A stretch of DNA of 60,233 nucleotides from an uncultured Alphaproteobacteria bacterium (lineage in GTDB: Bacteria; Pseudomonadota; Alphaproteobacteria; RF32; CAG-239), in contig CAJTLY010000011.1 of NCBI GenBank assembly GCA_910577095.1, forward strand, positions 1-60,233, read 5' to 3'. Positions 23,583-32,154 of this stretch are shown here, piece after piece. The notes under the pieces were generated by a model. The model made no database searches, was not told where the DNA came from, and saw only the letters and a program-made list of their open reading frames with translations. The position numbers and the translations under genes were made by a program. Numbering within the stretch: position 1 is the stretch's first letter; every line of letters starts with the position of its first letter.

Positions 23583-25214
23583 TTACCGGTCGTGGGAATC
23601 GTAATAGCACGGTTTGCCTGGTTTCCCAACTCTGGCACCACCGTCTCTCGTCAATACCGGGAAAGCTTTCTCGGTTGCCTCGTTGATCTTGGCTTTTTCT
23701 TCGTCTGACCGTTCCGCATAAGGTTTGCCTTTGACGACAAAAGAACCGTTTTCTTCAGGCTCGCGCGCAATGCTGTCTATTCCGTAACGCTGCAATGCGG
23801 TTTCATACACAGCCATCATCTCCGTATCTTTTTTATGCTCGGCACGGGCATATTTTTTCAACAGAATTTCTGCTCTAGCCTTATCTTCTCCGGTTGCTTT
23901 ATACCATCCTTTATTCAAGTTTTCTTCCATTTTGGCTATTTCTGTATCAAACTCGTCATTTCCGGCATTTACGGCACGTTGGCTGTAATGATCGGCAGAA
24001 TAAACTCTGCCCGAATATTCGACTAAACGCCCTTTTGCAATTACAGGATTCAGTTTATATTCAACATGTTCCTCTGTTTTTTCTTCAGTCTGTGTCTGAG
24101 TCTTGGGTTTAAAGCTATCATATGCCGCCTGATCTTCTTCGCTCAGGCCCTGCATGGCAACGCCTCCTTTGGCACAAGCCTCGATCAAAGCAGCCTTGAA
24201 AGCCGGAGACATGGTCGTCCCGAGTTTGATGTCCTGATCATTTTCCTTAGCCATGGCGATGACCGCTTTGAAGTGTTCGGCCGAGATTTCCTGCCCTTCC
24301 GGCGCTTTAACCGAGAGCTTGTCGGGAGCCGTATAATGGATTTCGGTTCCGTCGGCAAGGTTGCCTTTCAAACCGTCGGGCCGGTTGCCGTTTTCGTCCG
24401 GTTCGTTATCGCGGGTCCATTCGTTATTGTTTTCTTTGCCCCATTTGGTCAACGCGGCATTATATTTGGTTACCCATTCGGCATCTTCATGTTCATCCGT
24501 ACGGGGGCCTTCGCCTTCCATGGCATTGACTTCAACCGCGTCTCCGCTTCCGGCGTTGTCTTCCTCTTCACCGTTGCCCGTACCTGTTCCGGCGCCTTCG
24601 GCAGCGGCACCGCCGGCGGCATTTTCTTCTCCCTGCTGAGATTGACCGCCGTTGGCCTTGCCTTCTTTATAGGTTTCGTACAAGGCTTCGAGCTTTTTCT
24701 TATCTTCGGCGCTGATTCTTTCTCCCAAATTCAAGGCCTTGACCGCGTCGCTTTCATAAAATTCGGAATCGTATTCCGGGCGGTCAAACATTTCGTTGTT
24801 GCCTTCTTCTGTTACATTTCCATTATTATCGCTCATGTTTTCCTCCTCTGATACTATTCCTAAAAATTGACCGATTGTGCCCGGTTCAACGTACATTTCC
24901 CGGTACACGGCATCTTTGAACTCTTCGTTTTTCAACAAACCGTGCAGTTTTTGCTGTTTAAGCTCTGCCAGCAGCGTTTCCTCAACCTTTTTCTGCCCTT
25001 TGGCGGTTGCGCTCAAAAACTGCGGTACCTTGCCGCTGCGCAGCGTTTCGCCGATGCGGGCAAAGGCATCGCCTTCGCCTTTGAGGGAAGCCGCCCGTTT
25101 TGAAACCACCCGGACTCCTGCCTCATAATTTTGGTAAGCTTTCGATTTTTTAACTTTGCCGAGCACTTCCATCAGTTGTTCGATTTCCGGCCCGCTGAGG
25201 TTTAACTCTGTCAT
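23583..25214 (-). CDS. 543-residue acidic protein of unknown function
   Basis: 543 residues. The N-terminal 110 residues are basic and helical. A long acidic, Gly/Ala/Glu/Asn-rich linker (about 125-235) separates them from a middle domain (about 265-360, with EISAEHFKAVIAMAKENDQDIKLG and FKAALIEACAKGGVAMQG) and a charged helical C-terminus. The middle part loosely recalls the large polyvalent-protein domains of mobile elements (LPD7-like), but this is weak. There is no signal peptide or membrane segment. It lies upstream of the 901-residue gene on the same strand and shares its acidic, low-complexity style. The function is unknown. Confidence 0.65.
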   Translation of the reverse strand: MTELNLSGPEIEQLMEVLGKVKKSKAYQNYEAGVRVVSKRAASLKGEGDAFARIGETLRSGKVPQFLSATAKGQKKVEETLLAELKQQKLHGLLKNEEFKDAVYREMYVEPGTIGQFLGIVSEEENMSDNNGNVTEEGNNEMFDRPEYDSEFYESDAVKALNLGERISAEDKKKLEALYETYKEGKANGGQSQQGEENAAGGAAAEGAGTGTGNGEEEDNAGSGDAVEVNAMEGEGPRTDEHEDAEWVTKYNAALTKWGKENNNEWTRDNEPDENGNRPDGLKGNLADGTEIHYTAPDKLSVKAPEGQEISAEHFKAVIAMAKENDQDIKLGTTMSPAFKAALIEACAKGGVAMQGLSEEDQAAYDSFKPKTQTQTEEKTEEHVEYKLNPVIAKGRLVEYSGRVYSADHYSQRAVNAGNDEFDTEIAKMEENLNKGWYKATGEDKARAEILLKKYARAEHKKDTEMMAVYETALQRYGIDSIAREPEENGSFVVKGKPYAERSDEEKAKINEATEKAFPVLTRDGGARVGKPGKPCYYDSHDR

Positions 25215-25303
25215 ATCACTATCCCGTTGTTAAACTATATTCCCAACATAACACAAAAAAATATTTTTGTCCAGTTTTTTGTTAATTTTGTTGTTTTCAT
25301 TAT

Positions 25304-25333
25304 AAAAAAAAGAGCCGCAAAAGCAACTCTTTT
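25304..25333 (-). terminator. nrd operon terminator
   Basis: On the minus strand, stem AAAAGAG / CTCTTTT with a 12-nt loop and a long T run, 19 nt past the nrdG stop. It is AT-rich but well placed. Confidence 0.65.
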
Positions 25334-25351
25334 CAAATTTTTTACGCAAAT

Positions 25352-26056
25352 TTATTTGCGGATGTCAAATACTGCAAATTTTGAACGCAGAAAATTCAGT
25401 AAATCCGAATCAAGAAAAAACTGTTCGCAATCGGCATCGGTAGTGGTTTTGTCACTTTCCACCGGACGATATTTCTGCAAAAAATATTTGGTAACGCCGC
25501 GGGCAGCCAACTGATCGGCAGTCGCATAAATGTCGGCAGTCTGCAAAATGCGCGGATCGCAGGTGGTCCGGCACTCGAAGTCGACACCGCTTTGCCGCAG
25601 CAGCGACAGGCTTTCTTCAACCTCCCGCAGATGATTGCTGCCGCCGACGGCAATTTGATACTTTTCTTCCGCCAGCGGTGCCTTAATATCAAAACCGACC
25701 CAATCCGTCAGAGGCAGAATCCGTTCCAGATGCCGGGGACGATATCCGCCGGTATGCAGGCCGATTTGATAACCCAGCGCCTTAACTTCGGCAACGGCGT
25801 CGGCCAGACTGTTTTGCATCAACGGTTCGCCGCCGCTGAAAACGACTCCGTCCAAAATACCGCGCCGGCTTTGCAGAAATTCGACAAACTTTTCCCAGAT
25901 AAAAACATCGGCCGCCGTTGCGTCCTGCAAAAAGGCGTTGTGACAAAAAGGGCAACGCCACGGACAACCCTGCATAAAAACAACGGCGGCAATTTTTTCA
26001 GGAAAATCGACGGTGCTGAAGGTCTCAACACCGCCGATCTTAATCGGGTTTACCAT
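25352..26056 (-). CDS. nrdG: Anaerobic ribonucleotide-reductase activating radical-SAM enzyme
   Basis: 234 residues. The radical-SAM cluster motif is GCPWRCPFCHN (CxxxCxxC, about 31-38), followed by SGGEPLMQ for SAM binding. It belongs to the TIGR02495 branch (NrdG2/PflA-like) that activates class III RNR. It would use S-adenosylmethionine and a 4Fe-4S cluster to put a glycyl radical on its partner, here Gly27 of the 69-residue protein encoded 6 bp upstream. Last gene of the operon; terminator at 25304. Confidence 0.9.
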   Translation of the reverse strand: MVNPIKIGGVETFSTVDFPEKIAAVVFMQGCPWRCPFCHNAFLQDATAADVFIWEKFVEFLQSRRGILDGVVFSGGEPLMQNSLADAVAEVKALGYQIGLHTGGYRPRHLERILPLTDWVGFDIKAPLAEEKYQIAVGGSNHLREVEESLSLLRQSGVDFECRTTCDPRILQTADIYATADQLAARGVTKYFLQKYRPVESDKTTTDADCEQFFLDSDLLNFLRSKFAVFDIRK

Positions 26057-26062
26057 CGCAGG

Positions 26063-26272
26063 CTATTCGGCCGCAACGTTGGTGTACACACCGCAGGCGC
26101 AGCTTTCAACAGCCTTGGCTTCGGTAAAATACTGTCTGGCGTAAAATTCCGATTTCTTGCCTTTGTTGAACTCGGAAACCGGGCGCAGATAACCCATAAC
26201 GCGGGTCCAGATCTCGCAAGGCTGTCTTTCGGCGTCGCTCAGTTTTACGTCATTGATATTTACAACTGTCAT
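26063..26272 (-). CDS. Separate glycyl-radical domain of class III ribonucleotide reductase
   Basis: 69 residues. RVMGYLRPVSEFNKGKK (residues 24-40) is the glycyl-radical loop normally found at the very end of NrdD; Gly27 would hold the radical. In an intact NrdD this follows the zinc Cys cluster on the same chain. Here the large chain stops 38 bp upstream and this frame has its own ribosome site (GGAGA, 8 nt before ATG), so the split is not a simple frameshift. It likely docks onto the large chain much as YfiD replaces the damaged end of pyruvate formate-lyase. Extra cysteines at 19, 58 and 60 could help bind metal. Confidence 0.85.
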   Translation of the reverse strand: MTVVNINDVKLSDAERQPCEIWTRVMGYLRPVSEFNKGKKSEFYARQYFTEAKAVESCACGVYTNVAAE

Positions 26273-26310
26273 ATTTATTCTCCAAATTTATTGTAACATA
26301 TGGTTAAGGA

Positions 26311-28362
26311 TTATGCAACTTCTGTCGAGGCTGCGGCTTTTCTTTTTTCTGCCATTTTCTCTTCGTCGCAGAGCGGGCAGTATTTGTGTTCCCCGGAAAT
26401 GTAACCGTGCTTGGGACAAACGGAAAAAGTCGGAGTAATGGTAATGTACGGTAAACGGTAGTTGGTCAGCACGCGCTTAACAATTTCGCGGCAGACTTTG
26501 GCGGAGGACACGCGTTGTCCCATATAAAGGTGCAAAACGGTGCCGCCGGTATATTTCGATTGCAGTTCCGACTGCAGTTCCAACGCTTCGAACGGATCGT
26601 CGGTAAAGCCGACCGGAAGCTGGGAAGAGTTTGTATAATAGGGATTTTCCGCCGTGCCGGCCTGAATGATGCCGACAAAGCGCTTTTTGTCTTCGCGGGC
26701 AAAACGATAGGTCGCACTTTCGGCCGGAGTGGCTTCCAAATTGTACATGTGGCCGGTTTCTTCCTGGATCTTAACCAGCTTGGCGCGGATATAATCAAGG
26801 AACTTCTCGGCAAAGGCACGTCCCCACTCGTCGGTAACGTCATGTTTACCGTCGGTAAAGTTCATGATCATTTCGTTAATGCCGTTGACGCCGATGGTCG
26901 AGAAATGGTTGCGCAGCGTGCCCAGATAACGTTTGGTATACGGGAACAGACCGTTGTCAATCAGACGCTGAATCAGCTTACGTTTAATCTCAAGGGACTT
27001 GCGGGCAATCGTCATCAGTTCGTCAACGCGGCCGAACAAACCGGCTTCGTTGCCTTTATATACAAAACCGAGACGCGCGCAGTTAAAAGTGACCACACCG
27101 ACCGATCCGGTCTGTTCCGCCGAACCGAAGAGGCCGTTTCCTTTGGCCAAAAGTTCGCGCAGATCCAGTTGCAAACGGCAGCACATCGAACGAATCTGTC
27201 CCGGCTTCAGAACCGAATTGATAAAGTTTTGGAAATAAGGCAGACCGTATTTGGCCGTCATCTCAAACAACAGCTCGGTATTTTCGTCTTCCCACGGGAA
27301 GTCGGGCGTCATATTGTAAGTCGGAATCGGGAAAGTGAACGGACGTCCCTTAATGTCGCCTTTCATCATCACATTGATGTAAGCTTTGTTGATCATATCC
27401 ATTTCCGGCTTGAGGTCGCCATAAGTAAACGGCTGTTCAACTCCGGCAATCAACGGATGCTTGTCACGCAGGTCTTCGGGGCAAACCCAGTCAAAGGTAA
27501 AGTTGGTAAACGGCGTTTGAGAACCCCAGCGCGAAGGAACGTTCAAATTATAAATCAGTTCCTGAAAAGCCTGTTCGACCTGTTCGTAAGAAAGCTTGTC
27601 GACACGGACATACGGAGCCAGATAGGTGTCAACCGAAGAAAAAGCCTGAGCACCGGCCCATTCGTTTTGCAGCGTGCCCATAAAGTTGACCATCTGCCCG
27701 ACGGCCGCCGACAAATGTTTGGCCGGACCCGCCTCGGCTTTGCCGGGAACACCGTTAAAGCCCTCGTGCAGCAAATTCTTCAGCGACCAGCCTGCGCAAT
27801 AAGCCGCCAGCATATCAAGGTCGTGAATATGGATGTCGCCGTTGCGGTGCGCTTCGCCGACTTCGGCCGGATAAACGTGGCTCAGCCAGTAGTTGGCGGT
27901 TACTTTGCCGGAAACGTTCAGGATCAAACCGCCGTTGGAATACCCCTGATTGGCGTTGGCGTTGACGCGCCAGTCGAGTTTTTCGAGATATTCGTTGATC
28001 GAGCTTTCGACGTCAACCATGACCTTTTTCTCGGCGCGCATGCGATGACGCTGTTCGCGGTAAAGGATATAAGACTTGGCGGTGGTGAAATAGTTGGCGG
28101 AGATCAGTACCTGTTCAACCACATCCTGAATACATTCAATCGTCGGCAGCGATTCGGTAAATTTGTGTTCCAAAACTTTCAAAACCTGCGCCGTCAGCAA
28201 ATAGCTTTCCTGCTCGCCGAATTCGCCGGTCGACTCACCGGCCTTGCGGATGGCGTTATAAATTTTATCGCTGTCAAAAGGAACCAGGGTGCCGTCCCGT
28301 TTGATGACGTTGGCGATTTTGGTTTCCTTCACTTTGCAAACGCTGTATTCTTTTTCAGACAT
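26311..28362 (-). CDS. nrdD: Anaerobic ribonucleoside-triphosphate reductase, large chain without glycyl loop
   Basis: 683 residues. An N-terminal ATP-cone (about 14-100, VIKRDGTLVPFDSDKIYNAIRKAGE) gives allosteric control. The barrel carries MCCRLQLDLRELL and GSVGVVTFNCARLG, the latter with the active-site Cys region. The C-terminus has the zinc motif CPKH (649) and CPLC (662-665) but ends 18 residues later, before the RxxGY radical loop. That loop is encoded by the next gene. It reduces ribonucleotides to deoxyribonucleotides without oxygen, probably with formate. Two NrdR-like boxes lie about 50 bp ahead of the ATG. Confidence 0.93.
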   Translation of the reverse strand: MSEKEYSVCKVKETKIANVIKRDGTLVPFDSDKIYNAIRKAGESTGEFGEQESYLLTAQVLKVLEHKFTESLPTIECIQDVVEQVLISANYFTTAKSYILYREQRHRMRAEKKVMVDVESSINEYLEKLDWRVNANANQGYSNGGLILNVSGKVTANYWLSHVYPAEVGEAHRNGDIHIHDLDMLAAYCAGWSLKNLLHEGFNGVPGKAEAGPAKHLSAAVGQMVNFMGTLQNEWAGAQAFSSVDTYLAPYVRVDKLSYEQVEQAFQELIYNLNVPSRWGSQTPFTNFTFDWVCPEDLRDKHPLIAGVEQPFTYGDLKPEMDMINKAYINVMMKGDIKGRPFTFPIPTYNMTPDFPWEDENTELLFEMTAKYGLPYFQNFINSVLKPGQIRSMCCRLQLDLRELLAKGNGLFGSAEQTGSVGVVTFNCARLGFVYKGNEAGLFGRVDELMTIARKSLEIKRKLIQRLIDNGLFPYTKRYLGTLRNHFSTIGVNGINEMIMNFTDGKHDVTDEWGRAFAEKFLDYIRAKLVKIQEETGHMYNLEATPAESATYRFAREDKKRFVGIIQAGTAENPYYTNSSQLPVGFTDDPFEALELQSELQSKYTGGTVLHLYMGQRVSSAKVCREIVKRVLTNYRLPYITITPTFSVCPKHGYISGEHKYCPLCDEEKMAEKRKAAASTEVA

Positions 28363-28409
28363 CGCTGACTATTTTCCTTCCCGTATCTAGTAGTTAACTG
28401 TTTTCTGAT

Positions 28410-28456
28410 ATACCATATGTAGTATTAACAAAAAGTAAACAATCTATATCTGGTAT
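28410..28456 (-). promoter_or_regulatory. Pair of NrdR-box-like operators upstream of nrdD
   Basis: Two 16-bp sites, ATACCATATGTAGTAT (28410-28425) and AATCTATATCTGGTAT (28441-28456), match the NrdR box consensus (acaCwAtATaTwGtgt) at about 12 and 11 positions. Their starts are 31 bp apart, three helical turns, the usual spacing for NrdR. NrdR represses ribonucleotide reductase genes when dATP is high. Confidence 0.72.
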
Positions 28457-28863
28457 GCACAACTTTTTTATCAACCCAAAATTTATGATATAAACCGATT
28501 AATTATCTGTCAGGAATACTGCACCAAAAGGAGGGATTCATCAACCCACAAAAAATTGCCTCAAACTCGTTTTTAGGGTTGACAGTACGGTATCCTTCGG
28601 GTTGCGGCAAAAATTTTTTTTAGCCGTTGGTGGATAATTTTTTGCAAAAAATGTTTTTTGTCACAAAAACAACAATTTATTTTAAAAGTTAATATACACA
28701 AGCTTTACAGCCCGATTGACAGCGCCAAAAGTTTTATCCACAGACAATTTTTAGACGAAAAGAAGAATCTTTTGCAAGTTCTCCTTTTATCGCCGCCGCC
28801 GGCAACCGGCAACGCGGCAGCAACGCCGGCACCGGCAAAACAGAAGATCTGCCGTCAAAAAGG
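28457..28863. other. Long AT-rich intergenic region with DnaA-box-like sites
   Basis: No gene is visible between nrdD and lolA. A perfect DnaA box TTATCCACA lies at 28734-28742; GGTGGATAA at 28629-28637 is an 8/9 match on the other strand; ATATACACA near 28692 is an 8/9 match. A repeated TCAACCCA-AAA element occurs near 28471 and 28541. There is a poly-A/T-rich stretch at 28608-28680. The region could hold DnaA control of nrd genes or a replication origin; neither is proved. Confidence 0.45.
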
Positions 28864-28892
28864 TTGTAATACGGCGGGAAGTAAATTATATT
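28864..28892 (+). promoter_or_regulatory. lolA promoter
   Basis: TTGTAA (28864-28869), a 17-bp spacer, and TATATT (28887-28892), about 40 bp ahead of the lolA start codon. Confidence 0.65.
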
Positions 28893-28930
28893 AGCTTTAG
28901 TTTTAGAAAAATCACCATAACAAGGAAAAC

Positions 28931-29545
28931 ATGATGAAGGTTATTTACGCGGCGGCAGCCGTACTTTTGTGTCTTCTGGCCCGGCCCGTTTCCGCCCAGA
29001 GCAGCGCCGAAATCCGTAAAATCGAAGACTATCTCAATTCGGTTAAAACCCTGGAAGCGCGTTTTGTGCAAAACGCCAGCAACGGCAATGTTGCCGAAGG
29101 ACGGCTGTGGATCGAAAAGCCCAACAAGATTCGTATGGAATACAACGAGCCGACCAACGTCCTGATTGTCGGCAACGGCGATTTTATCGTTTATCATGAC
29201 AAAGACCTCGATCAGGTCAGCAATATTGACTACGACGACATTCCGGCGAGTCTGATTCTCGGCAACAACATCAAAATCGACGGCAAGAATATTAAAGTTA
29301 CCAATTTTTACCGCGATTCGGGAACCACAATCGTCACTTTGGAATACGCCAAAGGCGGCATCGGCCCGATCACCCTGACTTTCAGCAACGCGCCCTTTGA
29401 ACTGCGCCAGTGGAAAATCGTCGATCCGCAAAGCGTCGAAGTCACGGTTTCGCTTTACGGCAGCAAAATCGACCAGCCGATCGCCGACAATATGTTCCGT
29501 TTCCGCAAAAGCCGCAGCCCGCTGCAAAACAAGAAAGGACGATGA
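28931..29545 (+). CDS. lolA: Outer-membrane lipoprotein carrier LolA-like
   Basis: 204 residues. A signal peptide (about 1-22, cut after VSA) is followed by the LolA pattern: IRKIEDYLNSVKTLEARFVQ, GRLWIEKPNKIRMEY, then DF IVYHDKDLDQVS. LolA shuttles lipoproteins across the periplasm from LolCDE to the outer membrane. CAAGGAAAAC lies ahead of the start, which may be this ATG or the next codon. It is followed closely by xthA. Confidence 0.87.
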   Translation: MMKVIYAAAAVLLCLLARPVSAQSSAEIRKIEDYLNSVKTLEARFVQNASNGNVAEGRLWIEKPNKIRMEYNEPTNVLIVGNGDFIVYHDKDLDQVSNIDYDDIPASLILGNNIKIDGKNIKVTNFYRDSGTTIVTLEYAKGGIGPITLTFSNAPFELRQWKIVDPQSVEVTVSLYGSKIDQPIADNMFRFRKSRSPLQNKKGR

Positions 29546-29549
29546 AAAC

Positions 29550-30347
29550 TTGACTAAACTCATCAGCTGGAACGTCAATTCACTGCGAATCCGTCTTGAC
29601 GGTCTCAGACAAATTGTCGAACGCGAGAATCCCGATGTAATCTGTCTGCAGGAAGTTAAGGCCAAACCGGAAGACTTTCCTTTTGAGGCCGTACGCGCCC
29701 TCGGTTTCGAACACATTGCCCTTTACGGCATGCCCGGCTACAACGGGGTGGCGATTGCCGCCCGCGGGCCGCTGAGCGACGTCCGACGTTACGACTGGGC
29801 CGGCAAAGCCGATGCCAGGCACATCAGCGCGGTGACCGCCGACGGAATCGAAGTGCATAACATTTATATTCCGGCCGGCGGCGATTTGCCCGATCCGGAA
29901 AAAAATCCCGCTTTTGCCCGTAAACTGGCGTTTATCGAAGAACTGGAACAATATTTCAGCCGCCGCGCCGAGGAGATGCGGAACTGCCGTTTGGTCGCCT
30001 GCGGCGATTTTAACGTCGCCCCTTCGGAAAACGACGTTTGGAATCATAAACAGCTGCTGAAAATCGTCTCGCATACCCCGGCCGAAACGTTGCGACTGCA
30101 AAAATGGTATCAGAACTCGGGGCTGATTGATGCGGTGCGTCATTTCTACCCCGAACCGCAAAAAGTTTTTTCGTGGTGGAGCTACCGCAATCCCAACTGG
30201 CAAAGCAATAACAAAGGCCGACGGCTGGACCATATTTGGGTCAGTCCGGCGTTGGCACCGCAAATGCGGGAAGTTTCTCTGCTTAAGGCACAACGGCAGG
30301 CTCAACGTCCGTCCGATCATGTGCCGGTTTGCTTAATTCTAGCCTAA
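29550..30347 (+). CDS. xthA: Exodeoxyribonuclease III
   Basis: About 265 residues from a TTG at 29550 (LTKLISWNVNSLRIR), with AAAGGA about 10 nt upstream; no ATG is available. The exonuclease-endonuclease-phosphatase fold shows in WNVNSLR, CLQEVKA (metal Glu, about 34), GDFNVAP (Asp/Asn, about 150), and SDHVP near the end (catalytic His). It cuts at abasic sites and trims 3' ends in base-excision repair. Its 3' end overlaps the converging response-regulator gene by 9 bp. Confidence 0.92.
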   Translation: MTKLISWNVNSLRIRLDGLRQIVERENPDVICLQEVKAKPEDFPFEAVRALGFEHIALYGMPGYNGVAIAARGPLSDVRRYDWAGKADARHISAVTADGIEVHNIYIPAGGDLPDPEKNPAFARKLAFIEELEQYFSRRAEEMRNCRLVACGDFNVAPSENDVWNHKQLLKIVSHTPAETLRLQKWYQNSGLIDAVRHFYPEPQKVFSWWSYRNPNWQSNNKGRRLDHIWVSPALAPQMREVSLLKAQRQAQRPSDHVPVCLILA

Positions 30348-30959
30348 ATTCAACCGATAACCGTTTTCTTCGGTCAGGATAACCTGCCCGGCCGCCGCAG
30401 CGGATTCGATTTTCTGCCGCAAACGATAAATATGGGTTTCGACCGTATGGGTGGTTGCTTCGGGATTATAACCCCACACTTCCGCCAACAGTTCGGCTTT
30501 GCCGACAATCTTTGCACCGGCTTTATACAAATATTTGAGAATCGCGGTTTCGCGCTCGGTTAATTTGATGCGGTTACCGTCGGCATAATGAATTTCTTTG
30601 GCCGCAAGGTCGAGCAAACAGCCGTTGAGCGCCAGTGTCGCTTCGGCAGCCGGTGCGGTATTGATGCCGGCCTGCAGGGCCTCCAAAAGATACTCCAGTC
30701 GAAACGGTTTGCGAATCACGGTCATCCCCTGCTCCGAAACCGGTTCGATTTCTGCCGGCCACAACAAAAACAACGGCGTTTGCAACAACCGCGTACGCAA
30801 GTCCCGCGCCGCCGCCGCGTCTTCATCCACCACCACCGCGTCAAAAACGGTTTCCGCGGCATATTCCTCGACGGTTTCCCGGTTTTGAGACAGCGTAAAC
30901 TGTTGTTTTAAATCGGCGCTTAAAACAGGATTGCGGGAAATCAGCAGAATTTTAGACAT
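30339..30959 (-). CDS. OmpR-family response regulator with degenerate receiver
   Basis: 206 residues. The C-terminal half (about 108-205) is a winged helix of the OmpR/PhoB type (LTERETAILKYLYKAG, then THTVETHIYRLRQKIE and GYRL). The receiver keeps a likely phospho-acceptor Asp45 (VVVDED) and RKPF with the conserved Lys, but the acidic pair near residue 8 (LLISRN) is missing, and the domain is short. Phosphorylation may be weak or absent. No histidine kinase is next to it. The outer-membrane protein gene lies upstream on the same strand, 9 bp away, and may be its co-transcribed neighbour. Confidence 0.85.
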   Translation of the reverse strand: MSKILLISRNPVLSADLKQQFTLSQNRETVEEYAAETVFDAVVVDEDAAAARDLRTRLLQTPLFLLWPAEIEPVSEQGMTVIRKPFRLEYLLEALQAGINTAPAAEATLALNGCLLDLAAKEIHYADGNRIKLTERETAILKYLYKAGAKIVGKAELLAEVWGYNPEATTHTVETHIYRLRQKIESAAAAGQVILTEENGYRLNLG

Positions 30960-30967
30960 GTCCGTTC

Positions 30968-32083
30968 CTAAAACTTGAGGGCGACACCGCCGATAAAAGC
31001 GTAGCCGCGGTTACTTTCAAAAGGGTTGGGTCCGTCAAATTCGCCGTGAGCAACCGCTGCCTGCAGTTCAATCTTTTTATCGAGCTGATAACGCCCCGAC
31101 AACTGGATGATTTTGTCTTCGTAATCACGATCATCGGCTTTGGAATAAAAATAAGTCAACGACGTTTTAAGCGGTCCGATTTCGTAACCGATCCCGGCGT
31201 TCCATGCCCAGGCGTCACGATAACCGTCAAAATATGCCGGGCAGCGCCGGCAGCGCCGATTAATATCTGCATCCCTGTGGCTGACAAACGTCTTGCGAAG
31301 GCCGCCGCCGACCGTCCAGCCTTTGTAATAAACGCTCAGACCGCCGGAAAGTTCATTGTCGATATCGGTAAAATGGGCAGCGCCAAGCGAACCCGAAACG
31401 CTGAAATTATTAAATTCCCGATTATGATAAAGCGAAGCAACATACCCCGATTTGCGACGATACGAGGCGTCGCGGTTGATCAGTCCGTCACGGCTGTAAC
31501 TTTCGGGCACATAGGTCAAACCAAACATGGTACCGTCCATTTCCGGACTGATATAAGTGAGTTTGGGCGCGGTGCCGTCGGTGTTAATTTCGGTAGAATT
31601 AAGCGTGCGGTAGGAAGTGCCGCGGCGATTGCGCTGCCAGTTGGGGTTGGCAATAAAGTTGACTATATCGCTCTGATTGACGCCCAGCACACCGGCATCC
31701 GGCGCCCCGACTCCCAACTGATAGGCCGCGTTATAACTTTGTCCGCCGATAAAACGCCCCAACGGCGCATCCAAAATCAAATAAGCTTCTTCTCCCCATG
31801 AGCCGTGATTATAATCTTTCAGCTGCTGATCAATACCGTAGGCCAGGTCCAAATAACCGCCCAACTGATAGTCGTCGTTAAAACTGTACTGCGCCAACAA
31901 ATTGAGGTTAAAGCGCATCGGCAGATGATGGCGCGACCGGTGATACGAATAACGTGAATCGGGGTCACTGTAGCCATAAAGGGCCCGAGCTTTTCCCATC
32001 GTCTCAAAATTCCATTCTCCGGCGGCGGCATGACCGGCCCAAATTGCCGCGCAGACAACGGCAAATATTGTTTTCTTTATCAT
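30968..32083 (-). CDS. Outer-membrane beta-barrel (porin-like) protein
   Basis: 371 residues from the ATG at 32083, which has GAGG 6 nt upstream; the earlier frame from 32101 lacks one. Signal peptide (about 1-21, cut after HAAA). The mature part alternates polar and aromatic residues as in a barrel of about 16 strands, and it ends in Phe (GGVALKF), the outer-membrane sorting signature. It resembles Gram-negative porins of alphaproteobacteria. CRRC around residue 282 is odd for a porin and may form a disulphide in a loop. Confidence 0.85.
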   Translation of the reverse strand: MIKKTIFAVVCAAIWAGHAAAGEWNFETMGKARALYGYSDPDSRYSYHRSRHHLPMRFNLNLLAQYSFNDDYQLGGYLDLAYGIDQQLKDYNHGSWGEEAYLILDAPLGRFIGGQSYNAAYQLGVGAPDAGVLGVNQSDIVNFIANPNWQRNRRGTSYRTLNSTEINTDGTAPKLTYISPEMDGTMFGLTYVPESYSRDGLINRDASYRRKSGYVASLYHNREFNNFSVSGSLGAAHFTDIDNELSGGLSVYYKGWTVGGGLRKTFVSHRDADINRRCRRCPAYFDGYRDAWAWNAGIGYEIGPLKTSLTYFYSKADDRDYEDKIIQLSGRYQLDKKIELQAAVAHGEFDGPNPFESNRGYAFIGGVALKF

Positions 32084-32154
32084 AATTGACCTCTGTTTCA
32101 AATTATCGACAGTCTAGAAATCTATTTTCCGGGTGTCAATAAAATAATTTTTTC

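Noticed and set aside
26273..26310. Frameshift as a cause of the split nrdD
   Set aside because: The large chain ends at a normal stop, and the small frame has its own GGAGA ribosome site and ATG. Nothing in the 38-bp gap restores one frame.
28658..28894. 78-codon plus-strand frame in the nrdD-lolA gap
   Set aside because: It is low-complexity at the end, overlaps DnaA-box-like sites and the lolA promoter, and has no ribosome site.
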